A stretch of 64,000 bases of DNA, taken from assembly GCA_021772775.1 (NCBI GenBank), contig JAJFLH010000038.1, positions 1 through 64,000 of the forward strand, given 5' to 3'. Below are positions 1 to 9,052 of the stretch, piece by piece (within the stretch, counting starts at the first letter, position 1; each line of letters opens with the position of its first letter). The position numbers and the translations under genes are program-made. This DNA is from Mariprofundus sp. Its GTDB lineage: Bacteria > Pseudomonadota > Zetaproteobacteria > Mariprofundales > Mariprofundaceae. The notes beneath the pieces were generated by a model. It did no database searches. It worked only from the letters and a program-made list of their open reading frames with translations, and had not been told where the DNA came from.

Positions 1-140
1 AAATGGTCATGCCTGGCGATAACATCTCTATGGATGTTGAATTAATTACACCAATCGCAATGGATAAGGAACTTCGTTTCGCAATCCGCGAAGGTGGACG
101 TACGGTCGGCGCTGGCGTCGTTACCGACATCACTAAGTAA
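1..140 (+). CDS. tuf: Elongation factor Tu, C-terminal end (5' truncated)
   Basis: The window opens inside this gene, with the reading frame starting at base 3 and a TAA stop at 138-140. The visible 45 residues form the end of EF-Tu domain 3, including the stretch MPGDN, a GGRTVGAG motif and the terminal VVTDI. EF-Tu brings aminoacyl-tRNA to the ribosome as a GTP complex. It lies 11 bases upstream of rpsJ, the usual junction between the str operon and the S10 operon. The GTPase domain is outside the window. Confidence 0.96.
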   Translation, partial: MVMPGDNISMDVELITPIAMDKELRFAIREGGRTVGAGVVTDITK

Positions 141-151
141 AGGGGACCTAC

Positions 152-460
152 GTGGCAACTCAAAGTATTCGTATTCGCCTGAAAGCTTTCGATCATCGTA
201 TTCTAGATAAGAGTGCAGCAGATATCGTAGCTACAGCAAAACGCACCGGTGCTGAAGTGCGCGGACCAATTCCGATTCCTACAAAGATTCGTAAGTTCTG
301 TGTTATTAAATCACCACATAAATATAAGGATTCTCGTGAGCAGTTTGAGATCCGTACCCATAAACGTCTGTTGGACATTGATAAACCAACGCCGCAGACA
401 GTCGACGCGCTAATGAAGCTTGATCTGCCATCCGGTGTGGATGTCGAGATCAAGCTATAA
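152..460 (+). CDS. rpsJ: 30S ribosomal protein S10
   Basis: The 102-residue product matches S10 in length and sequence, with the [10 protein letters not shown] start and the RTHKRLLDI segment. S10 sits in the 30S head and, as NusE, also joins transcription antitermination complexes. The start is GTG at 152, preceded by AGGGGA at 141-146. It is the first gene of the S10 operon, 11 bases after tuf and 13 before rplC. No promoter or S10 leader is visible in the short gap, so it is probably read through from tuf. Confidence 0.97.
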   Translation: MATQSIRIRLKAFDHRILDKSAADIVATAKRTGAEVRGPIPIPTKIRKFCVIKSPHKYKDSREQFEIRTHKRLLDIDKPTPQTVDALMKLDLPSGVDVEIKL

Positions 461-473
461 ACGGGAGATAATC

Positions 474-1106
474 ATGAGTGTTGGATTAATCGCCCGTAAA
501 GCGGGCATGACTCAGATCTTTACAGAAGATGGCCAAGCTGTCGCTGTAACTGTTCTGAATGTTGAGCCGTGCACAGTTATTGCACGTCGCAGTGCTGACA
601 AGGATGGCTATAACGCTGTTCAGGTTGGTTTTGGTAAAGCTAAGCGTGTTACTTCACGTGCTCTGCAAGGTCATTTTGCTAAGCAAGGTCAGGAAGTAAC
701 TGGCGGATTGAAAGAGTTCCGCGTTGCTGCAGATGCCGATTATCAGTTGGGCCAAGAGCTTAAAGCTACAGTCTTTGAAGTTGGCCAGAAGCTTGACGTG
801 GCTGGCACGTCAAAAGGTCGTGGTTTTGCCGGTGTTATGAAGCGTTATGACTTCGCTGGTGGCCGTGCTACCCATGGTGCTGAGAAAGTACATCGTCAGA
901 TGGGTTCAACCGGTCAGTGCCAATGGCCTGGTCGTGTATTCCCAGGTAAGAAAATGCCAGGTCATTATGGTGATAAGCGCATCACTACTCAGAATATCGA
1001 AGTAGTACGTATTGATGAAGAACAGAATCGCATTCTTGTTCGTGGCGCTGTTCCAGGTTCACGTAATGGAATCGTTGAACTTCGTCCTGCTGTGAAGGGA
1101 GCGTAA
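474..1106 (+). CDS. rplC: 50S ribosomal protein L3
   Basis: The 210-residue L3 protein helps organise the 3' end of 23S rRNA near the peptidyl-transferase centre. The N-terminus MSVGLIARKAGMTQIF and the central GRGFAGVMKR and RATHGAEK segments are typical. The frame is open further upstream to 420, but that part overlaps rpsJ. ATG 474 follows a GGGAGA ribosome-binding site and gives the family length. rplD begins one base after the stop. Confidence 0.97.
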   Translation: MSVGLIARKAGMTQIFTEDGQAVAVTVLNVEPCTVIARRSADKDGYNAVQVGFGKAKRVTSRALQGHFAKQGQEVTGGLKEFRVAADADYQLGQELKATVFEVGQKLDVAGTSKGRGFAGVMKRYDFAGGRATHGAEKVHRQMGSTGQCQWPGRVFPGKKMPGHYGDKRITTQNIEVVRIDEEQNRILVRGAVPGSRNGIVELRPAVKGA

Positions 1107-1107
1107 T

Positions 1108-1731
1108 ATGTCGTCTATCTCTGTAGTAGATCAAAGCAACAAAGAAGTTGGCACACGTGATTTGAATCCTGCTGTTTTCGGTTTGGAATCAGATAATGGT
1201 TTTGTTCACCGTGTATATGCATCTCTGGCATCAGCCCAGCGTGCAGGTACATCTAAAGTGAAAGATTGTTCTGAAGTGTCCGGTGGCGGTAAGCGCCCAT
1301 TCAAGCAGAAAGGTACTGGTCGTGCTCGTCAGGGTACTAACCGTGCGGCTCAGATGCGTCATGGTGGTACTCATCATGGCCCACAGGCTAATACTGCTTT
1401 TGATTCGCGTGTTAATAAGAAAGAGCGTCGCCGCGCAATTTGTCTGGTGCTGTCCGATTGCCTTCGTGCAGGTAAAATTACTGTTGTGAATAAAATCGAA
1501 TTGGCAGAAGCAAAAACTAAAGGTTTCCTTGAAGTGATGAGTTCACTTGAAGCAAGCACTGGTTTGATTGTATTGGGTGAAGCGAATAATAATCTTGAGT
1601 TGTCCAGTCGCAATGTTCCTGGCGCCAAATTGGTGTTGGACGGTCAGCTTAACCTTCATGATCTGTTGAAGAGTAAGCGTGTTATTTTGACTGAGGCTGC
1701 AATTGATAAGCTCGAGGAGCGTCTATCATGA
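1108..1731 (+). CDS. rplD: 50S ribosomal protein L4
   Basis: The 207-residue L4 protein binds 23S rRNA and lines part of the exit tunnel. The conserved extended loop is visible as GGGKRPFKQKGTGRARQG near residues 55-72. In many bacteria L4 also represses the S10 operon through the leader mRNA. No such leader is in the window, so that control cannot be judged here. It overlaps rplW by four bases (ATGA), which implies coupled translation. Confidence 0.97.
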   Translation: MSSISVVDQSNKEVGTRDLNPAVFGLESDNGFVHRVYASLASAQRAGTSKVKDCSEVSGGGKRPFKQKGTGRARQGTNRAAQMRHGGTHHGPQANTAFDSRVNKKERRRAICLVLSDCLRAGKITVVNKIELAEAKTKGFLEVMSSLEASTGLIVLGEANNNLELSSRNVPGAKLVLDGQLNLHDLLKSKRVILTEAAIDKLEERLS

Positions 1732-2027
1732 GTGCAACTATTAATAATTTTGACATCCTGCGTCAGCCTGTTGTAACAGAAAAAAGTTATGCAGGTACAG
1801 GCGAAGCGAACCAGTACACTTTCCGTATTGCTCGCAACGCAACCAAAGTTGAGGTTAAGGCAGCAGTAGAGTCTATCTTTGAAGTAAAAGTGGATAAAGT
1901 TCAGGTAATCAATATGCCGAGCAAACCTAAACGTCGTGGACAGCATTCTGGCACCCGTTCTGGTTATCGTAAGGCTGTTGTTCGTTTGGCTGAAGGGCAT
2001 TCGCTCGAAATGGCAGATGAGGTATAA
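1728..2027 (+). CDS. rplW: 50S ribosomal protein L23
   Basis: The 99-residue L23 lies at the tunnel exit and docks trigger factor and SRP. The VVTEKSY start of the domain and the IFEVKVDKVQVINMPSK strand are recognisable, followed by the basic loop KRRGQHSGTRSGYRKA. The start ATG overlaps the stop of rplD. rplB follows after three bases. Confidence 0.96.
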   Translation: MSATINNFDILRQPVVTEKSYAGTGEANQYTFRIARNATKVEVKAAVESIFEVKVDKVQVINMPSKPKRRGQHSGTRSGYRKAVVRLAEGHSLEMADEV

Positions 2028-2030
2028 ACG

Positions 2031-2861
2031 ATGGCATTGAAGGCATTAAAACCAACAACAAACGGCAATCGTGGTCGTGTTTCTGTTGTAACTGAAGAGT
2101 TGCACAAGGGCGCGCCTGAAAAAAGCCTGACTAAAGGCCTGACTAATTCAGGTGGGCGTAACAATAATGGACGCATTACATCCTTCCATCGTGGTGGTGG
2201 TCACAAGCGTTCGTATCGCATGGTTGATTTCAAGCGTGACAATTTCGGTATTGAAGGTAAGGTGTCGCGCGTTGAGTATGATCCGAACCGCACAGCGCAT
2301 ATCGCATTGGTAGTTTATAACAATGGTGATAAGCGTTATATCCTGGCTCCACAGGGTTTACGTGCCGGTGATATCGTGAATAGTGGTCCAGATGCAGAAA
2401 TTCGTCCGGGCAATGCACTGCCATTGGCAAATATTCGTGTTGGTACACAAGTACACAATGTCGAAATGAAGCCTGAGAAAGGTGGCCAGATGGCTCGTAG
2501 TGCTGGTGCTTCTATTCAGTTAATGGGTAAAGAGAGTGGTAAGGCTATTTTGAAGATGCCTTCAGGCGAGTTTCGTCGTGTAGATCTTCGTTGTCTGGCT
2601 ACTATCGGCGTGATGGGTAATGGTGATCATTCTAACCGTAAGGTTGGTAAAGCAGGTCGCTCACGCTGGTTGGGTATTCGTCCGAACGTTCGTGGTGTTG
2701 CCATGAACCCAGTGGATCATCCACATGGTGGTGGTGAAGGCCGTACATCAGGTGGTCGTCATCCGGTTACACCTTGGGGTGTACCAACCAAGGGTCGCAA
2801 GACTCGTGCTAAGAACAAGGCGTCGAACCGTGACATTATTCGCCGCCGCAATCAGAAGTGA
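2031..2861 (+). CDS. rplB: 50S ribosomal protein L2
   Basis: The 276-residue L2 is essential for subunit association and peptidyl transfer. Diagnostic segments are [19 protein letters not shown] near the N-terminus and the C-terminal [17 protein letters not shown], which carries the conserved histidine motif. Length is typical of the family. It lies in the middle of the S10 operon, eight bases before rpsS. Confidence 0.98.
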   Translation: MALKALKPTTNGNRGRVSVVTEELHKGAPEKSLTKGLTNSGGRNNNGRITSFHRGGGHKRSYRMVDFKRDNFGIEGKVSRVEYDPNRTAHIALVVYNNGDKRYILAPQGLRAGDIVNSGPDAEIRPGNALPLANIRVGTQVHNVEMKPEKGGQMARSAGASIQLMGKESGKAILKMPSGEFRRVDLRCLATIGVMGNGDHSNRKVGKAGRSRWLGIRPNVRGVAMNPVDHPHGGGEGRTSGGRHPVTPWGVPTKGRKTRAKNKASNRDIIRRRNQK

Positions 2862-2869
2862 GGTAGGGC

Positions 2870-3148
2870 ATGGCTCGTTCATTAAAAAAAGGTCCTTACA
2901 TTGAGGCGTCGTTACAGAAGAAAGTTGACGTAACGAAAGCAGCTGAAAAAAGAAGCGTGATCAAAACATGGTCTCGCCGCTCTACAATTTCACCTGAATT
3001 CGTTGGTTTGAACTTCGCGGTTCATAATGGTCACAAATTTATTCCTGTATTTGTTACTGAGAATATGGTGGGTCATAAGTTGGGTGAGTTTTCACCTACC
3101 CGTACCTATTATGGTCACGGTGCAGATAAAAAGGCTAGGAAGAGGTAA
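2870..3148 (+). CDS. rpsS: 30S ribosomal protein S19
   Basis: The 92-residue S19 is a 30S head protein that forms a complex with S13 and contacts A-site tRNA. The MARSLKKGP start and the [17 protein letters not shown] signature are present. It is five bases upstream of rplV in the conserved S19-L22-S3 order. Confidence 0.97.
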   Translation: MARSLKKGPYIEASLQKKVDVTKAAEKRSVIKTWSRRSTISPEFVGLNFAVHNGHKFIPVFVTENMVGHKLGEFSPTRTYYGHGADKKARKR

Positions 3149-3153
3149 GAAGC

Positions 3154-3495
3154 ATGTCTGAACAAGTTCGTGCGCTGCATAAAAACAGCCGCATCAGCCC
3201 GCAAAAGGCTCGCTTGATGGCTACTGCCATTCGTGGCCTGAATGTTGATCGCGCTTTGGCCGTATTGGCATTGTCGCCAAATAAATCAGCACGTTTGTTT
3301 GAAAAAGTGTTGAAGTCAGCTATTGCCAATGCCGAGCAGAATCATGGTTTGGATGTAGATGCATTGTTTGTGTCTACTGCAACTGCTGATGCTGGTATGA
3401 CATTAAAGCGTTATCGTCCAAAAGGTATGGGACGTATGCGTCAACGGTTTCACCGTCACTCGCACCTGGCAGTTTCTGTCAGTGAACGCGCTTAA
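3154..3495 (+). CDS. rplV: 50S ribosomal protein L22
   Basis: The 113-residue L22 lines the exit tunnel, and its beta-hairpin tip is where macrolide-resistance changes arise in other species. The hairpin region, TLKRYRPKGMGRMRQRFHR near residues 88-106, is intact. The N-terminal part SRISPQKARLMA is also typical. It ends 12 bases before rpsC. Confidence 0.96.
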   Translation: MSEQVRALHKNSRISPQKARLMATAIRGLNVDRALAVLALSPNKSARLFEKVLKSAIANAEQNHGLDVDALFVSTATADAGMTLKRYRPKGMGRMRQRFHRHSHLAVSVSERA

Positions 3496-3507
3496 AGGGG
3501 TACTGAT

Positions 3508-4158
3508 ATGGGACAAAAAGTAAATCCAATTGGCTTTCGTGTCGGCATTACCCGTGGTTGGGAGTCGGTTTGGTATGCTAATGATAAGAGTTTTGGTAGC
3601 CAGCTGCGCGAAGACATTAAGTTACGTCGCCACGTTAAGGCTCGCCTAAAACATGCAGGTGTTTCACGCATTGTAATTGAGCGTCCTGCAGATAAGATCA
3701 AAGTTACTGTTCATACCTCACGCCCTGGTGTTGTGATTGGTAAGAAAGGTGCTGAGATTGATGCAGTACGCCGCGAATTGGTTCAGAAGTTTGGCCGTGA
3801 AGTGCAGGTGTTCATTGTTGAGGTTCGTCGCCCTGAGGCAGAAGCTCAATTGATAGCAGAGAATGTTGCCTTTCAACTGGAGCGCCGTGTGGCTTTCCGT
3901 CGCGCCATGAAGCGTGCTGTTCAGTCAGCTATGCGTATGGGTGTGAAAGGTGTTCGTATCAACTGTGCCGGTCGTTTGGGTGGTGCTGAAATCGCACGTA
4001 CTGAATGGTATCGTGAAGGTCGTGTGCCATTGCATACATTGCGTGCTGATGTTGATTATGGTACTGCTGAAGCCAATACCACCTATGGTATTATTGGTAT
4101 TAAAGTTTGGGTATTTAACGGCATTAAGCTGGGCAATACCGAAGCTGATAACGCATAA
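3508..4158 (+). CDS. rpsC: 30S ribosomal protein S3
   Basis: The 216-residue S3 forms part of the mRNA entry channel and helicase activity of the 30S subunit. [13 protein letters not shown] is the standard start. The KH domain carries [13 protein letters not shown], and the C-terminal domain carries [10 protein letters not shown]. The start ATG follows an AAAGGGG ribosome-binding site. There is no long acidic C-terminal tail, so it is at the short end for the family. Confidence 0.98.
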   Translation: MGQKVNPIGFRVGITRGWESVWYANDKSFGSQLREDIKLRRHVKARLKHAGVSRIVIERPADKIKVTVHTSRPGVVIGKKGAEIDAVRRELVQKFGREVQVFIVEVRRPEAEAQLIAENVAFQLERRVAFRRAMKRAVQSAMRMGVKGVRINCAGRLGGAEIARTEWYREGRVPLHTLRADVDYGTAEANTTYGIIGIKVWVFNGIKLGNTEADNA

Positions 4159-4173
4159 AGAGGATTAGTTACC

Positions 4174-4596
4174 ATGTTGCAACCTAAAAAAATCCGCTGG
4201 CGTAAACATCACAAAGAGCTTCAGCGCATTCGTGGCAAGAGCCCTCGTGGCGCTAGCTTGAACTTCGGCCAGTTTGGTCTGAAGGCTATGGAGCCAGGCC
4301 GTATTACTGCTCGCCAGATTGAAGCGGCTCGTATCACTATTAACCGCCATATGAAGCGTCAGGGTCGTGTGTGGATTCGTATTTTCCCGGATCTTCCAGT
4401 TTCAAAGAAACCTGCTGAAGTTCGTATGGGTAAAGGTAAAGGCTCTCCAGAATTCTGGGTTGCGGCTGTAAAAGCTGGCCGTATCCTGTATGAAATGGAT
4501 GGTGTGGATGAAGAGTTGGCACGTGGCGCATTAGAACGTGCAGCCTCTAAATTGCCGATCAGCACTAAAATTGTCGTGCGTGGAGTTGGACGATGA
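4174..4596 (+). CDS. rplP: 50S ribosomal protein L16
   Basis: The 140-residue L16 contacts A-site tRNA and is needed for late assembly of the 50S subunit. [11 protein letters not shown], the [19 protein letters not shown] segment and the [12 protein letters not shown] motif identify it. It overlaps rpmC by four bases (ATGA), suggesting coupled translation. Confidence 0.97.
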   Translation: MLQPKKIRWRKHHKELQRIRGKSPRGASLNFGQFGLKAMEPGRITARQIEAARITINRHMKRQGRVWIRIFPDLPVSKKPAEVRMGKGKGSPEFWVAAVKAGRILYEMDGVDEELARGALERAASKLPISTKIVVRGVGR

Positions 4597-4790
4597 GCGA
4601 TACAAAAACAGCAAAAGACTTACGTTCGATGACTGAATCGGATTTGAATGAGCGTATGGATGAACTGGGTGCAGAGCACATGAAGCTGCGTTTTCAGAAG
4701 GCAACCATGCAATTGAATAATACGGCCCGTGTTGGCCAGGTACGTCGTGAAATCGCTCGTATCAAAACCATTCTGGCTCAGCGCAGCTAA
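4593..4790 (+). CDS. rpmC: 50S ribosomal protein L29
   Basis: The 65-residue two-helix protein L29 sits at the tunnel exit beside L23. The sequence keeps the [19 protein letters not shown] helix and the C-terminal [11 protein letters not shown] motif. Its ATG overlaps the rplP stop, and rpsQ follows after 14 bases with a GGAGATATAG ribosome-binding region. Confidence 0.95.
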   Translation: MSDTKTAKDLRSMTESDLNERMDELGAEHMKLRFQKATMQLNNTARVGQVRREIARIKTILAQRS

Positions 4791-4804
4791 GGAGATATAG
4801 AGCG

Positions 4805-5071
4805 ATGTCCGAAGCAACTAGTAACAAGCGCACCCTAGAAGGTGTAGTAGTAAGTAATAAAGCTGAGCAGACTGTGATTGTGCAGGTGGAGCGCAAGTTC
4901 TTACACCCTCGTTATCGTAAAACAGTTCGTTCGCATAAAAAATATATGGCGCATGATGCTGAAAATACATGCAATATCGGTGATAAAGTTCGTATTATCG
5001 AGTCTGCTCCTATTTCACGTCGCAAGCGTTGGGTGATGCAAGATGTATTAACTCGCGCTGAGCAGCTGTAA
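4805..5071 (+). CDS. rpsQ: 30S ribosomal protein S17
   Basis: The 88-residue S17 is a primary 16S rRNA binder. The motif [16 protein letters not shown] near the start and the [18 protein letters not shown] segment are characteristic. It closes the S10 operon part of the cluster, and the next gene, rplN, starts the spc part 12 bases later without a visible terminator. Confidence 0.96.
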   Translation: MSEATSNKRTLEGVVVSNKAEQTVIVQVERKFLHPRYRKTVRSHKKYMAHDAENTCNIGDKVRIIESAPISRRKRWVMQDVLTRAEQL

Positions 5072-5083
5072 GGAGGTTTTGAT

Positions 5084-5452
5084 ATGATTCAAACAGAAAC
5101 CGTACTGCAGGTTGCAGATAATTCAGGTGCTAAGCGTGTTAAGTGCATCAAGGTAATCGGTGGCTCCAAGCGTCGTTATGCCAGTGTTGGTGACGTGATC
5201 GTTGTAGCTGTCCAGGAAGCGATGCCTAACGGTAAAGTGAAAAAGGGTGAGGTTCAGCGTGCAGTTGTTGTACGTACTGCTAAAGAATTTCGTCGCACTG
5301 ATGGTTCATCCATCCGTTTTGACGAAAATGCAGCGGTATTGTTGTCCAAGCAGAATGAACCACTAGGGACCCGTATATTTGGGCCAGTGACTCGTGAACT
5401 TCGTGGTAAGGGATATATGAAAATTGTCTCTCTTGCACCTGAAGTATTGTAA
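5084..5452 (+). CDS. rplN: 50S ribosomal protein L14
   Basis: The 122-residue L14 forms an intersubunit bridge with 16S rRNA. The signature [18 protein letters not shown] is seen near residues 11-28, and [13 protein letters not shown] near the C-terminus. Length is exactly typical. A GGAGG ribosome-binding site precedes ATG 5084. Confidence 0.98.
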   Translation: MIQTETVLQVADNSGAKRVKCIKVIGGSKRRYASVGDVIVVAVQEAMPNGKVKKGEVQRAVVVRTAKEFRRTDGSSIRFDENAAVLLSKQNEPLGTRIFGPVTRELRGKGYMKIVSLAPEVL

Positions 5453-5476
5453 GCGGCTAAGTGAGGCGATAGAGAG

Positions 5477-5806
5477 ATGACTGATATGGTGAAAACCAGA
5501 ATTCGCAGAGATGATGAAGTGGTAGTGATTGCCGGACGTGACAAAGGTGCACGTGGTAAAGTGATTCGTGTGTTGAGTGATGATAACAGTGTACTGGTAT
5601 CTAAAGTTAACATGATTAAGCGTCATACACGCCAAACACAGAACAGCAGCGGTGGTATTGTTGAGAAGGAAGCAGCTTTGGATCTTTCCAATGTGCAGTA
5701 CTTTTGTTCTAAATGTAAAGCTGGTGTTCGTCTTGGCGTGAAAACGCTTGAAGATGGCCACAAAGTCCGCACCTGCCGCTCTTGCGGTGAAGTGCTGGAT
5801 AGCTAG
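5477..5806 (+). CDS. rplX: 50S ribosomal protein L24, cysteine-containing form
   Basis: The 109-residue L24 nucleates early 50S assembly. The KOW motif [18 protein letters not shown] lies near residues 12-29. The C-terminal part has two CxxC pairs (FCSKC and TCRSC), a zinc-ribbon-like arrangement found in some bacterial L24 proteins and absent from the Escherichia coli one. ATG 5477 follows a GATAGAGAG stretch; an ATG three codons later is also possible. Confidence 0.95.
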   Translation: MTDMVKTRIRRDDEVVVIAGRDKGARGKVIRVLSDDNSVLVSKVNMIKRHTRQTQNSSGGIVEKEAALDLSNVQYFCSKCKAGVRLGVKTLEDGHKVRTCRSCGEVLDS

Positions 5807-5817
5807 GAGATTCAACG

Positions 5818-6357
5818 ATGGCTCGTTTGAAAGAGATATATAAAAATACCATAGCACCAGCTTTGAAAGATGAGTTTGGCTATACCAATCCTATGCAGAT
5901 TCCAGCGGTTACTAAAATCGTTGTAAACATGGGTTGTGGTGAAGCTTCTCAGAACTCCAAGCTGATTGAAGGTGCATTGAGCGACATGACTGCCATTACC
6001 GGTCAAAAACCGGTTGTGACTCGGGCTCGCAAATCTATCGCAAACTTTAAGTTGCGTGATGATATGCCTGTCGGTTGTCGTGTGACACTGCGTGGTGATC
6101 AGATGTGGGAATTTCTTGATCGTTTGGTCAATGTTGCACTTCCACGTATCCGCGATTTTAAAGGTGTATCACCTAAATCATTTGATGGCCGTGGCAACTA
6201 CACTCTGGGAATCAAGGAACAGATCATCTTCCCGGAAATCGAATATGATAAAGTGGATAAAGTACGTGGTATGGATGTTACCATCTGCACCTCCGCTAAT
6301 ACCAATGATGAAGGACGCGCTTTGTTGAAACAGTTCAGCATGCCGTTCCGTAAATAA
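5818..6357 (+). CDS. rplE: 50S ribosomal protein L5
   Basis: The 179-residue L5 carries 5S rRNA into the central protuberance and contacts P-site tRNA. The segments [15 protein letters not shown] and [20 protein letters not shown] are typical, as is the C-terminal [24 protein letters not shown] ribosome-binding region precedes the ATG. Confidence 0.97.
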   Translation: MARLKEIYKNTIAPALKDEFGYTNPMQIPAVTKIVVNMGCGEASQNSKLIEGALSDMTAITGQKPVVTRARKSIANFKLRDDMPVGCRVTLRGDQMWEFLDRLVNVALPRIRDFKGVSPKSFDGRGNYTLGIKEQIIFPEIEYDKVDKVRGMDVTICTSANTNDEGRALLKQFSMPFRK

Positions 6358-6369
6358 GAGGGCTGCAGC

Positions 6370-6555
6370 ATGGCTTCAACTAGAATGATTGTGAAATGCA
6401 ATCGTAAACCAAAATTCAAAGTTCGCGCTTATACGCGTTGTCAATTATGTGGTCGCCCACATTCAGTGTACCGTAAGCTTGGCATGTGCCGTATCTGCCT
6501 GCGTAAACACGCCCTTGCCGGAGAAATTCCTGGCATGGTCAAGTCGAGCTGGTGA
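6370..6555 (+). CDS. rpsN: 30S ribosomal protein S14, zinc-binding type
   Basis: This is the short 61-residue S14 form with two CxxC pairs (CQLC and CRIC) that bind zinc. The longer form without cysteines found in enterobacteria is about 100 residues. The [18 protein letters not shown] core is typical. It lies between rplE and rpsH in the spc operon. No zinc-independent paralogue is in the window. Confidence 0.96.
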   Translation: MASTRMIVKCNRKPKFKVRAYTRCQLCGRPHSVYRKLGMCRICLRKHALAGEIPGMVKSSW

Positions 6556-6568
6556 GAGGGATTATATT

Positions 6569-6964
6569 ATGATGATGGATCGTATAGCCGATATGTTGAC
6601 GCGTATTCGTAACGCGCAACAAGCTGGGATTGAACGCATTGAAATGCCTGCCAGTAATATGCTTTTGTCTATGGCAGAAGTGTTCAAAGCTGAAGGTTAC
6701 ATTGGCGCAGTAAAAGCCTATAACCATAAAGGTCATCGCTTTTTACGCCTTACTCTTCGTTATGATGATGAAGGTAAAGCAGTGATTCAGGAGATTAAAC
6801 GCGTGTCCAAGTCAGGCCGCCGTGTTTATGCTGCTGCTGATGATGTGCCACGTGTAAAGAATGGTTATGGTGTTGCTTTGATTAGTACATCACAGGGAAT
6901 TATGACCGACAAGAGCGCTCGTGCTGCACATGTGGGCGGCGAAGTTCTTTGTACGGTCTTTTGA
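6569..6964 (+). CDS. rpsH: 30S ribosomal protein S8
   Basis: The 131-residue S8 binds 16S rRNA helix 21 and regulates the spc operon in enterobacteria. DRIADMLTRIRNAQ opens the protein, and the C-terminal QGIMTDKSAR and GGEVLCTVF are standard. The frame is open upstream to 6449, but that part runs inside rpsN. The start is one of three consecutive ATG codons at 6569-6577, and GAGAGGG at 6554-6560 fits the first. Confidence 0.96.
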   Translation: MMMDRIADMLTRIRNAQQAGIERIEMPASNMLLSMAEVFKAEGYIGAVKAYNHKGHRFLRLTLRYDDEGKAVIQEIKRVSKSGRRVYAAADDVPRVKNGYGVALISTSQGIMTDKSARAAHVGGEVLCTVF

Positions 6965-6972
6965 GGTAAGAT

Positions 6973-7506
6973 ATGTCACGTGTTGGTAAACAACCTATTA
7001 CGCTTCCTGCTGGCGTTGAAGTTAGCATTGATGCTAACTCAGTCACTGTCAAAGGTAGCAAAGGTGAATTAAAATCACCTCTATTTTCAGGTATCACTGT
7101 AGAGCAAGACGGTAATAATTTGAATGTGCTTTGTTCTGATCTGGGAACCAAGAAGACTAAATCATTTTACGGTTTGGTTCGTGCACTGATAGCTTCTAAT
7201 ATCACAGGCGTTACAAAAGGTTTTGAGAAGAAACTTGAATTACGCGGTGTTGGTTATCGTGCTCAGGTACAGGGTAAAGCGTTGAATCTTTCCCTAGGCT
7301 TCTCACACCCGGTTATCTACGATTTGCCAGACGGTGTTGCTGCAAACGTAGATAAAAGTTTCATAGTTGTCAGTGGTATTGATAAACAGAAAGTTGGCCA
7401 AGTAGCTGCAGAAATTCGTGCTTTCCGTCCACCAGAGCCTTATAAAGGTAAAGGTGTACGCTATGTTGACGAGTACGTAGCAATGAAGGAAGGCAAGAAA
7501 GCGTAA
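6973..7506 (+). CDS. rplF: 50S ribosomal protein L6
   Basis: The 177-residue L6 has two homologous RNA-binding folds near the GTPase centre. MSRVGKQPITLPAGVEV and the C-terminal signature PEPYKGKGVRYVDE are diagnostic. It begins eight bases after rpsH. The next gene is 26 bases downstream with no terminator. Confidence 0.97.
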   Translation: MSRVGKQPITLPAGVEVSIDANSVTVKGSKGELKSPLFSGITVEQDGNNLNVLCSDLGTKKTKSFYGLVRALIASNITGVTKGFEKKLELRGVGYRAQVQGKALNLSLGFSHPVIYDLPDGVAANVDKSFIVVSGIDKQKVGQVAAEIRAFRPPEPYKGKGVRYVDEYVAMKEGKKA

Positions 7507-7532
7507 GCTTTCTTGAGATAGGAGATAGATAA

Positions 7533-7886
7533 ATGGCCCTAAAACGTTATGAAAAAAATGGTGCTGTGCGCCGTGCCCGTAAGGTTCGCTCACGTGTTAA
7601 AGCAAGTGGACGTTTACGTCTTAGCATTTTCCGCTCAGCTCGCCACGTATATGCTCAAATCATTGATGATGCTAATGGCACAACATTGGTTGCAGCATCC
7701 AGTCAGGACGCATCTGTTCAGACCGGTGGCAACAAGTCCGGTGCTGAAGCTGTAGGAAAATTGATTGCTGAACGCGCTCTAGAAGCAGGTCTTGAAGTGG
7801 TTGCGTTTGATCGTGGTCGTTTCGCTTATCATGGCCGTGTACAGGCATTGGCTGAAGGCGCTCGCGCTGCCGGCTTGAAGTTCTAG
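7533..7886 (+). CDS. rplR: 50S ribosomal protein L18
   Basis: The 117-residue L18 binds 5S rRNA together with L5. The [18 protein letters not shown] strand-helix and the C-terminal [20 protein letters not shown] signature are clear. Length matches the family. It is followed by rpsE after 10 bases. Confidence 0.97.
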   Translation: MALKRYEKNGAVRRARKVRSRVKASGRLRLSIFRSARHVYAQIIDDANGTTLVAASSQDASVQTGGNKSGAEAVGKLIAERALEAGLEVVAFDRGRFAYHGRVQALAEGARAAGLKF

Positions 7887-7896
7887 GAGATTATAG

Positions 7897-8376
7897 ATGA
7901 TCAACGCAGAAGATTTGGATCTGACAGAAAAACTGATCACCATTAACCGTATTGCTAAGACTACTTCTGGTGGTCGTCGCATGAGCTTTTCAGCTTTGAT
8001 GGTTGTTGGTGATGGCAATGGTCACGTTGGTTTTGGCCATGCTAAAGCTAAAGAAGTACCTGAAGCGATTCGTAAAGCATGTGATATTGCTAAGAAGTCA
8101 TTGATTCATGTGCCACGTAAAGGCGACACGATTCACTATCAGGTCACTGGTATTCAAGATGCAAGCCGCATCATGATTAAACCTGCATCAGAAGGTACTG
8201 GCGTTATTGCAAACTCTGCAGTACGTGCTGTTCTTGATGCTGTTGGTATTAAAGACATTTTGACTAAATCGCAGGGTTCTCGCAATGCAGTGAATACTGT
8301 ACGTGCTACCTTTAATGGTTTGAAATCGCTGCAGAGCCCGGAACAGATCGCTGATCGCCGTGGCAAGTCCGCGTAA
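7897..8376 (+). CDS. rpsE: 30S ribosomal protein S5
   Basis: The 159-residue S5 works in the mRNA entry region and in decoding fidelity. The double-stranded RNA-binding segment [20 protein letters not shown] and the [18 protein letters not shown] motif are present. It lies in the standard L18-S5-L30-L15 order. Confidence 0.97.
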   Translation: MINAEDLDLTEKLITINRIAKTTSGGRRMSFSALMVVGDGNGHVGFGHAKAKEVPEAIRKACDIAKKSLIHVPRKGDTIHYQVTGIQDASRIMIKPASEGTGVIANSAVRAVLDAVGIKDILTKSQGSRNAVNTVRATFNGLKSLQSPEQIADRRGKSA

Positions 8377-8402
8377 TTCATACACTGAATCAGGAGTTAG
8401 AG

Positions 8403-8594
8403 ATGGCAAGCAAAGATACAATTCGTGTCCGTCAGATTAAAAGCGGCATCGGTTATGCCAAAGACCAGAGAGCAACATTGGTGGGCTTAGGCTTTCGTCG
8501 CATGCATCAGGTTGTTGAATTGGAAGATACACCTTCAGTGCGCGGTATGGTCCAAAAGATCAAACACCTTGTACGTATTGAGTCTGGAGAATAA
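8403..8594 (+). CDS. rpmD: 50S ribosomal protein L30
   Basis: The 63-residue L30 is a small non-essential 50S protein. The sequence [20 protein letters not shown] followed by [20 protein letters not shown] is typical of the bacterial short form. A CAGGAG ribosome-binding site precedes the ATG, and rplO begins two bases after the stop. Confidence 0.95.
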   Translation: MASKDTIRVRQIKSGIGYAKDQRATLVGLGFRRMHQVVELEDTPSVRGMVQKIKHLVRIESGE

Positions 8595-8596
8595 CA

Positions 8597-9049
8597 ATGA
8601 AGTTGAATGAATTGCAATCCGATGAAGGTTCACGTTTTACGCGCAAACGTAAAGGGCAGGGAATCGCATCCGGCAACGGTAAGACTGGTGGTCGTGGCCA
8701 TAAAGGTCAGAAATCACGCTCGGGCGGTAAAGTTGCACGTGGTTTTGAAGGCGGACAAATGCCTTTGATACGTCGTGTGCCAAAACGTGGTTTTACGCCT
8801 TTGAAAGATAATGACTTTCAAGTCGTAAATATGGATAAGCTTAATGGCTTTGATGATGGTGTAATAGTTGATCCGGCAGCATTGTTTGAAGCTGGTTTGG
8901 TACGTAATGCTACTGATCCAATTAAATTGCTGGGTAACGGTGATTTGACTGCGAATAAGCTAACTGTATCGGTTACAGCTGCATCAGCTTCTGCAGCTGC
9001 TAAGGTTGAAGCTGCTGGCGGAACTCTTAATCTGACGGCTAAGGCGTAA
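8597..9049 (+). CDS. rplO: 50S ribosomal protein L15
   Basis: The 150-residue L15 is a late-assembly 50S protein. The glycine-rich GKTGGRGHKGQKSRSGG stretch near residues 30-46 and FEGGQMPLIRRVPKRGF are diagnostic. The C-terminal part is rich in alanine. secY follows after three bases, the usual neighbour. Confidence 0.97.
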   Translation: MKLNELQSDEGSRFTRKRKGQGIASGNGKTGGRGHKGQKSRSGGKVARGFEGGQMPLIRRVPKRGFTPLKDNDFQVVNMDKLNGFDDGVIVDPAALFEAGLVRNATDPIKLLGNGDLTANKLTVSVTAASASAAAKVEAAGGTLNLTAKA

Positions 9050-9052
9050 TCA